Part shown: positions 59,839 through 64,000 of the stretch, one piece after another | Layout of the letters: each line of letters opens with the position of its first letter | Numbering within the stretch: position 1 is the stretch's first letter | Assembly (NCBI RefSeq): GCF_003003005.1 | Contig: NZ_PVTR01000001.1 | Coordinates: 186,001 to 250,000 of the forward strand | Direction: 5' to 3' | Source: Mongoliibacter ruber | Lineage (GTDB): Bacteria; Bacteroidota; Bacteroidia; Cytophagales; Cyclobacteriaceae | DNA: 64,000 nt | Position numbers and translations under genes: made by a program | Notes under the pieces: model-generated | Databases searched by the model: none | The model's input: only the letters and a program-made list of their open reading frames with translations | What the model was told of the DNA's origin: nothing

Positions 59839-62447
59839 ATCTTAATCTTGTATAGTTTGGCTTTGGCGAGTGCAAATTCCTCAAAGGTGTTGGTCACTTC
59901 ATTTTCCTTGATCAGGTAATCAATATTAACGATTCGGATCTTGGAAGTGCTGGACAGCCTTCTGAGCATGGATTCATTGAGTTTGAGGGTGCAGCCGAGC
60001 AGCTTTCCGCCTTTGAGTGTGCTTTCGGTATATCTCCAATAAGGATAGATATCGGGGCCTCTCAGGTCTAGGTCGTACTGATCCGGAGTGGCCAGTTCCT
60101 TGGCATTGTAGCGGGTCGATGAGGCGAATGCATAGGGATAGTCATTGCTGTCGGGCTGTGCTCCGTAGAATGCGGTCAGGCGAAGTCCTGTCTCACGGTT
60201 GAACAGGTTGATCTCGGGTTGCCAGGCGGTCATTTCTATGGACGGCATTTTCCGGTTGTTGAAATAGCCGTCGACCATGGGCACGGCTCCGCATTCCCAA
60301 GCAACCCTTTTTTCCGTATCATCATCCTGCTGCACAAAGGCACGTATCTTCCATGAAGGCTCTTCCTCATTGTTGGGCGTGAGACGGAAGTAAGCCTTGA
60401 GACTGCGGACAAAGCATATCTCGTCTATCTCCGCATCCAATACCAACATGGCCATGTAATTATTGACCGTGTACTGAGGCGTGGGCAGCTCGCCGATATT
60501 GCCGTCCTGCATGATGGGATCGGGATTGGCGTAGGTGAAGCCGATTCCGTTTTCTTTGCCGTATTCGATCTCATATACCCTGCCGGCATGTTTGCTGAGG
60601 TCTAGGATCTCGGGAGCGCGGTATATGGAGCGGACAAATCGGATTTCCACTTTGTTTTGCAAAATATTGAAATCATACCTGAGGTTGAGCCAGTTTTTGA
60701 GGCCTTTCAGAAACTCGGTGATGGACATGTCCGGCACATGGTTACGCAACCTGATATTGAAATCATGCACGTTTTCGTAGCGGTATATGATCTGATCCGG
60801 CTCTGCGTCGCCCATGTGAACCCTAAGGCCTGTCCGTCGGGTTTCCACACCGTTTTCGCTTACCTGGACATAGTCCAAAGTCCTGTTGTTGTACACCAGT
60901 ATTTTTTTGACGAGATCCGATTCAAAGAATTCTCCCGTGACTTCTATTTTGAGATGTTCAAAAACAGTCCTGACGATATCGGTCAGGTAGATCATGGGAA
61001 TGAGGGTATTGGCCCAGAGGAAGGATTCAGAGAAAGTCTGGTAGGAAATATTGGAATAGTATAACCTGCCCAGCTCATCGTACCTGTTGACTATGCCGTC
61101 AAAAATGGGATTGCTGTCATCGTATAGGTTACGGTTGTAGAATTGCGGGAAAGCGATCCTGTTGGCTTCGTCAGATTCATTGTAAGCGCCCATGTCGAAC
61201 CGTCTTGAGGTCAGTCTTCTGGCGCGTGTGAATCTGCTGTTGGCGTCTGTAGGCTGTAGGGTCATCGTAGTGGGGGTGGTGGTATCCCATGCGATGATCT
61301 TGGACAGTTCATCCTCCAGGTCATCAGAATACTGGATGGTGACCTGAAGGTTGAATCCCAAGCCTTCGAGGTAGTCGGCCATGGCCTCTAGCATTTCGAT
61401 ATGCGTTTCAAATTCAGCTTTGAACCATATTCTGACGATTCCATTCACAGAAAGTCTCACGTCGGTATAACTGAAGCGGATCTCATGTCCACCTACAGCG
61501 ACGCTGGGTCTGTCCAGTTCGATGATGTCGTCCTCTTCGTAGCATTCTGCCAGTTTTTTGGTTTTGTTCTGTTCGATGAAGAAACCGGACTGAAAGACAA
61601 AAACCGCCCGGATGGTATTTTCCTGACCTGTGAGGATATTGAGAAAACCACGGTAGAGCCGGTTGCCATGTCCCCAGAGTTCGGCAGGAATGTCATTGGA
61701 AAAATCGCCCTTGCTGGCAGGATCATCCGGAAGTTTGAGGGCGAGCCTTATTTTTTCCGAAAGTGTAATCGACACCGGGAAGGAATATTCACCTTCGAAA
61801 TCAGCTGAAAAGAGGTTGGTCACCAATCTCTGCGTGATGTTGGGAAGGGAGATCTGCACGCCTCTGATGCGTATTTCAAGCGGATAGGCATTGTCGGCGA
61901 TGAAAGTCTCTATCTCTTCAGGTTCGGGTTCCGGAGGTGTCTCCTGCTCAAAGTTGGCGACCAGAATCGAACTGGCAGCAGGAATGGTATAGGTAAAGAA
62001 ATTGTTTTCGGATATAATGTCACCATTGCGCGTCCAGTTGACAAAATTCCATCCTGTGTTGGCTGTTGCCTGAATATTGACTGTATCTCCTACCTCATAA
62101 GGAGCTCCACCTGTGAGGTTGGCGACCGTGCCGCCACTGGAAGGGCTGGCCTGAAGGATAAGGGAATAAGTCGGAGGTCCGAGAGGGGGGATGTTGTCGG
62201 GAAGAAAGGTGACAGAAGGCGGGTCTACATCAGGGCCATTATAAAACCACTGGTCGCCCGTGAACCTGTCCGTAAAGACAAGCTGGTTGAGTGCCATCTC
62301 AAATTCCGATCCACCGACTATGGTCGTTTGCTGTACCGTCTTGGATACCGTGTCAAAGTACCAAAGGTCGAAAATCTCGTTTTCGGGGATTTCTGGCGTG
62401 GTGACATAATTGCCGGTTCCGCGTTGCTTGAGGTATCTCCAGGTCAT
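59835..62447 (-). CDS. Large phage tail protein with InlB B-repeat
   Basis: 870 residues. About residues 95-170 (YSLILQASPSSGGTVANLTGGAPYEVGDTVNIQATANTGWNFVNWT) form one 'divergent InlB B-repeat', normally a listerial or bacterial surface module. The rest is beta-rich tail text without a recognised fold, including YSDDLEDELSKIIAWDTTTPTTM and RYENVHDFNIRLRNHVPDMS. It probably forms the distal tail or baseplate hub. It is higher in GC than the accessory genes to its left. Overlaps neighbours at both ends by 4 bases. Confidence 0.7.
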   Translation of the reverse strand: MTWRYLKQRGTGNYVTTPEIPENEIFDLWYFDTVSKTVQQTTIVGGSEFEMALNQLVFTDRFTGDQWFYNGPDVDPPSVTFLPDNIPPLGPPTYSLILQASPSSGGTVANLTGGAPYEVGDTVNIQATANTGWNFVNWTRNGDIISENNFFTYTIPAASSILVANFEQETPPEPEPEEIETFIADNAYPLEIRIRGVQISLPNITQRLVTNLFSADFEGEYSFPVSITLSEKIRLALKLPDDPASKGDFSNDIPAELWGHGNRLYRGFLNILTGQENTIRAVFVFQSGFFIEQNKTKKLAECYEEDDIIELDRPSVAVGGHEIRFSYTDVRLSVNGIVRIWFKAEFETHIEMLEAMADYLEGLGFNLQVTIQYSDDLEDELSKIIAWDTTTPTTMTLQPTDANSRFTRARRLTSRRFDMGAYNESDEANRIAFPQFYNRNLYDDSNPIFDGIVNRYDELGRLYYSNISYQTFSESFLWANTLIPMIYLTDIVRTVFEHLKIEVTGEFFESDLVKKILVYNNRTLDYVQVSENGVETRRTGLRVHMGDAEPDQIIYRYENVHDFNIRLRNHVPDMSITEFLKGLKNWLNLRYDFNILQNKVEIRFVRSIYRAPEILDLSKHAGRVYEIEYGKENGIGFTYANPDPIMQDGNIGELPTPQYTVNNYMAMLVLDAEIDEICFVRSLKAYFRLTPNNEEEPSWKIRAFVQQDDDTEKRVAWECGAVPMVDGYFNNRKMPSIEMTAWQPEINLFNRETGLRLTAFYGAQPDSNDYPYAFASSTRYNAKELATPDQYDLDLRGPDIYPYWRYTESTLKGGKLLGCTLKLNESMLRRLSSTSKIRIVNIDYLIKENEVTNTFEEFALAKAKLYKIKI

Positions 62448-63559
62448 GATCGGCTAAGGGCGTGGTTGATGTGTGCAAATCGGGCAGAAATGGTCAGGCT
62501 ATAGAAGAAATCACGGTCTTTGGCCAGTTGGTAGGAGGCATTTTCTATGACCAGCTTACGGAGATCAAGCGCGTCCATCAGGTAGGCCTGATTGCGGAGC
62601 GTGAGGTCTTTGAGGGCTTCTCTTTCCTTCAGTCCCATAAAACCGCTTCGGAGCACAAAGGAATCAGAGGAGCTTTGGTTGAAGGATTCAAAATTGCCTT
62701 CATCGAAGGCGGTGGGATCCAGCAACTGTCCTTCGAATACCTGTCCGTCATCGGTGTGGTTGGATTCGTTTTTGCCCAAGAGCGCCAAGGTGTCGAAGCC
62801 TCCGAGGCTGTTGGCATAGATCAGCTGGGCTTTGGCAGGTCGGGAAATTAACTTATAGGTTAATTTTTCGGCAGTGCCCGTGAGTCCCGTGATGGTGAAT
62901 TCGATATTGGCGATGGTCTTGGCCACCGCTGGAATCCCGTAGTAGATGGCCACGGGACGGTTGGCCGTGAGTGCTCCGAGGGCTACATTTCCGGCTTGAT
63001 CGGTGCCATCCGTGAAGTTGATCGTAGCGGCCAAAGTAGCTGTGCCAGTGCTCAGCGGCAGGATGGACAGGAGTATCTTTTCATTCTGACTGTAATGTCT
63101 GGATAGTGGTTTGGTGGTCTGAAAGAGGTAGGCTTTGCCCGTCAGGTCTATGCCATTGTCCAGGTAACTGGATCCCGCAAGCCAGGCGAGTGCCGTGCTG
63201 CTGGTGGTGTAGGATTCCGCGCCTTCGCCATCTATGACCAACCGGTACCGTAACCTGTATTGCAGGATACTGTTGGCAATGGGCTGTACTCCCGATACCG
63301 AAGGATGGGGAGGAGTGGCTTTGAGTGCCCCGATCAGGGCACGGTTGATGACCACGGCCGCTTCCTCTGTGGTCTGGTCAAAGGGATTGAGATATTCGGC
63401 TACCGCTTCCCAATCGGCCTCTCCAAAAGTCCGCTCTACTTCAAGGATACATTCGATTTCGGCAGGAAGATCAGCGGGAAGGCCGGATGTTTCGAAAATG
63501 ACTTTGAGTACATCTCTGACGGGATGGATGGCAGGGAGAGGGGATTTGAGAGAAGGCAT
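62444..63559 (-). CDS. Prophage tail protein (371 residues)
   Basis: 371 residues from the ATG at 63559, with strand-rich text such as SGVQPIANSILQYRLRYRLVIDGEGAESY, LLSILPLSTGTATLAATINFTDG and IEFTITGLTGTAEKLTYKLISR. It fits a distal tail subunit, but no family is recognised. It couples to the InlB-repeat protein through ATGA. The first gene after the G-tract noncoding region. Confidence 0.6.
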   Translation of the reverse strand: MPSLKSPLPAIHPVRDVLKVIFETSGLPADLPAEIECILEVERTFGEADWEAVAEYLNPFDQTTEEAAVVINRALIGALKATPPHPSVSGVQPIANSILQYRLRYRLVIDGEGAESYTTSSTALAWLAGSSYLDNGIDLTGKAYLFQTTKPLSRHYSQNEKILLSILPLSTGTATLAATINFTDGTDQAGNVALGALTANRPVAIYYGIPAVAKTIANIEFTITGLTGTAEKLTYKLISRPAKAQLIYANSLGGFDTLALLGKNESNHTDDGQVFEGQLLDPTAFDEGNFESFNQSSSDSFVLRSGFMGLKEREALKDLTLRNQAYLMDALDLRKLVIENASYQLAKDRDFFYSLTISARFAHINHALSRS

Positions 63560-63773
63560 ATCTTTTTAAGAATCAAGAGACAAGAATCAAGAAACAAGAC
63601 CGGGTCTGTGATACTAAGATATTGAGGTGGTGGGGGGAGGTGTAGGACAGGGGGGGATTGTAGATTTATGATCTAAGAATTAAGATTGGGGGGACCTTTG
63701 AGGTCTTTTTTGACCTCGAAGGTCTTGAAGAAAAAATGATTGAAAGATTGAAAAAATGGGGGGGGGGTGTAAA
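63560..63773. other. G-tract-rich noncoding stretch with hairpin and short tandem repeats
   Basis: No gene. Contents in order: 14-base near-tandem repeats AATCAAGAGACAAG (63571-63584) and AATCAAGAAACAAG (63585-63598); runs of six (around 63632) and seven Gs (around 63651) and another six (around 63688); a 13-pair hairpin GACCTTTGAGGTC with GACCTCGAAGGTC around TTTTTT (63693-63724); repeats of ATTGAAA; and a run of ten Gs near 63758-63767. Such text is foreign in a genome of this composition. Confidence 0.7.
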
Positions 63774-63995
63774 TTACAGCCTATGAATTTCGGTTCCAAT
63801 CCATTCAAAATTAGGAATTAGGTCGTCGTTTGTTGGTTCCTCAAATCTTTTTGTCAAATAGATTTCTGGAGCTCCGAATTTTTTATAGAAAAAATCTTTC
63901 ATCTGTGAATGATCCCTGACGCTAAACCAAATGCCATTATCATTGGCTTGATAAGTTTGGTGAACATCTTTTATGGAGATAGTATTTTTAGTCAT
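63774..63995 (-). CDS. Small prophage hypothetical protein
   Basis: 73 residues from the ATG at 63995, five bases inside the window edge, with a purine-rich GAAAA before the start. MTKNTISIKDVHQTY..GIWFSVRDHSQMKDFFYKKFGAPEIYLTKRFEEPTNDD..WIGTEIHRL has no recognised family. Because the edge is close, an upstream in-frame start cannot be ruled out. Same direction as the tail genes, ahead of the G-tract region. Confidence 0.6.
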   Translation of the reverse strand: MTKNTISIKDVHQTYQANDNGIWFSVRDHSQMKDFFYKKFGAPEIYLTKRFEEPTNDDLIPNFEWIGTEIHRL

Positions 63996-64000
63996 TTTTC

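Noticed and set aside
63600-63773. G-runs as a sign of sequencing or assembly error
   Set aside because: Several separate runs with normal sequence between them, a perfect hairpin in the same stretch and intact genes on both sides make this unlikely; kept as a finding on possible slippage.

Overview
The window is a stretch of a Bacteroidota chromosome, most likely order Cytophagales and a relative of Algoriphagus or Cyclobacterium. The basis is as follows: a secreted protein with a type IX secretion C-terminal domain, a lipid-anchored TamL in place of TamA, two DUF2490-type outer-membrane proteins, many SPII lipoproteins, weak Shine-Dalgarno sequences with occasional TTG/GTG starts, and low GC by eye. 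Genus cannot be fixed from the sequence alone.

Bases 1-48,300 are host housekeeping and metabolic DNA in short operons. In order: the C-terminal half of a sensor histidine kinase; a GNAT enzyme; a T9SS-secreted PKD protein; bestrophin; an SBF-type transporter; a SpoU rRNA methyltransferase divergent from tamL; YihY, aldo/keto reductase, DUF2867-type SDR and FAD oxidoreductase genes; a secreted serine hydrolase; a DEAD-box helicase with DoxX; gamma-glutamyltransferase; a Tat-exported HisC-like aminotransferase; a Tat-exported Gfo/Idh/MocA protein; ferritin; a lipoprotein formylglycine-generating-enzyme homologue with both active-site cysteines; glycogen phosphorylase; and NlpE. A hexuronate island (33,017-39,245) joins a TRAP importer, KDPG aldolase, KDG kinase and a divergent altronate dehydratase. 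A compact NAD-salvage operon (41,190-44,205) joins pncB, a divergent PRPP synthase and pncA. An EamA permease, Bcp peroxiredoxin, LolD-like ATPase and sucC follow.

A tRNA-Arg(UCG) gene at 48,323-48,396 is the junction with a prophage that runs off the right edge. A tyrosine recombinase lies just inside the tRNA. Nearly all remaining genes are on the minus strand: distal tail proteins, a tail-fibre-like protein with Gly-rich segments, a large tail protein carrying an InlB B-repeat, small tail proteins and an 1,111-residue tape-measure protein. Head, lysis and replication genes are not in the window.

The accessory content of the prophage is the least explained part. It includes: (i) AT-rich plus-strand genes (55,400-57,249) against the late operon, two of them membrane-anchored helical proteins, with a 56-codon minus-strand gene between them; (ii) a membrane-anchored DnaQ-fold protein whose catalytic acidic residues are almost all replaced; (iii) two small lipoproteins; (iv) a 105-base nested inverted-repeat element with two inner hairpins, just upstream of a 76-residue protein gene; (v) recurring GAGGATTAAT palindromes; and (vi) a G-tract-rich noncoding stretch near the right edge. 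No CRISPR array, rRNA, insertion sequence or reverse transcriptase was seen.
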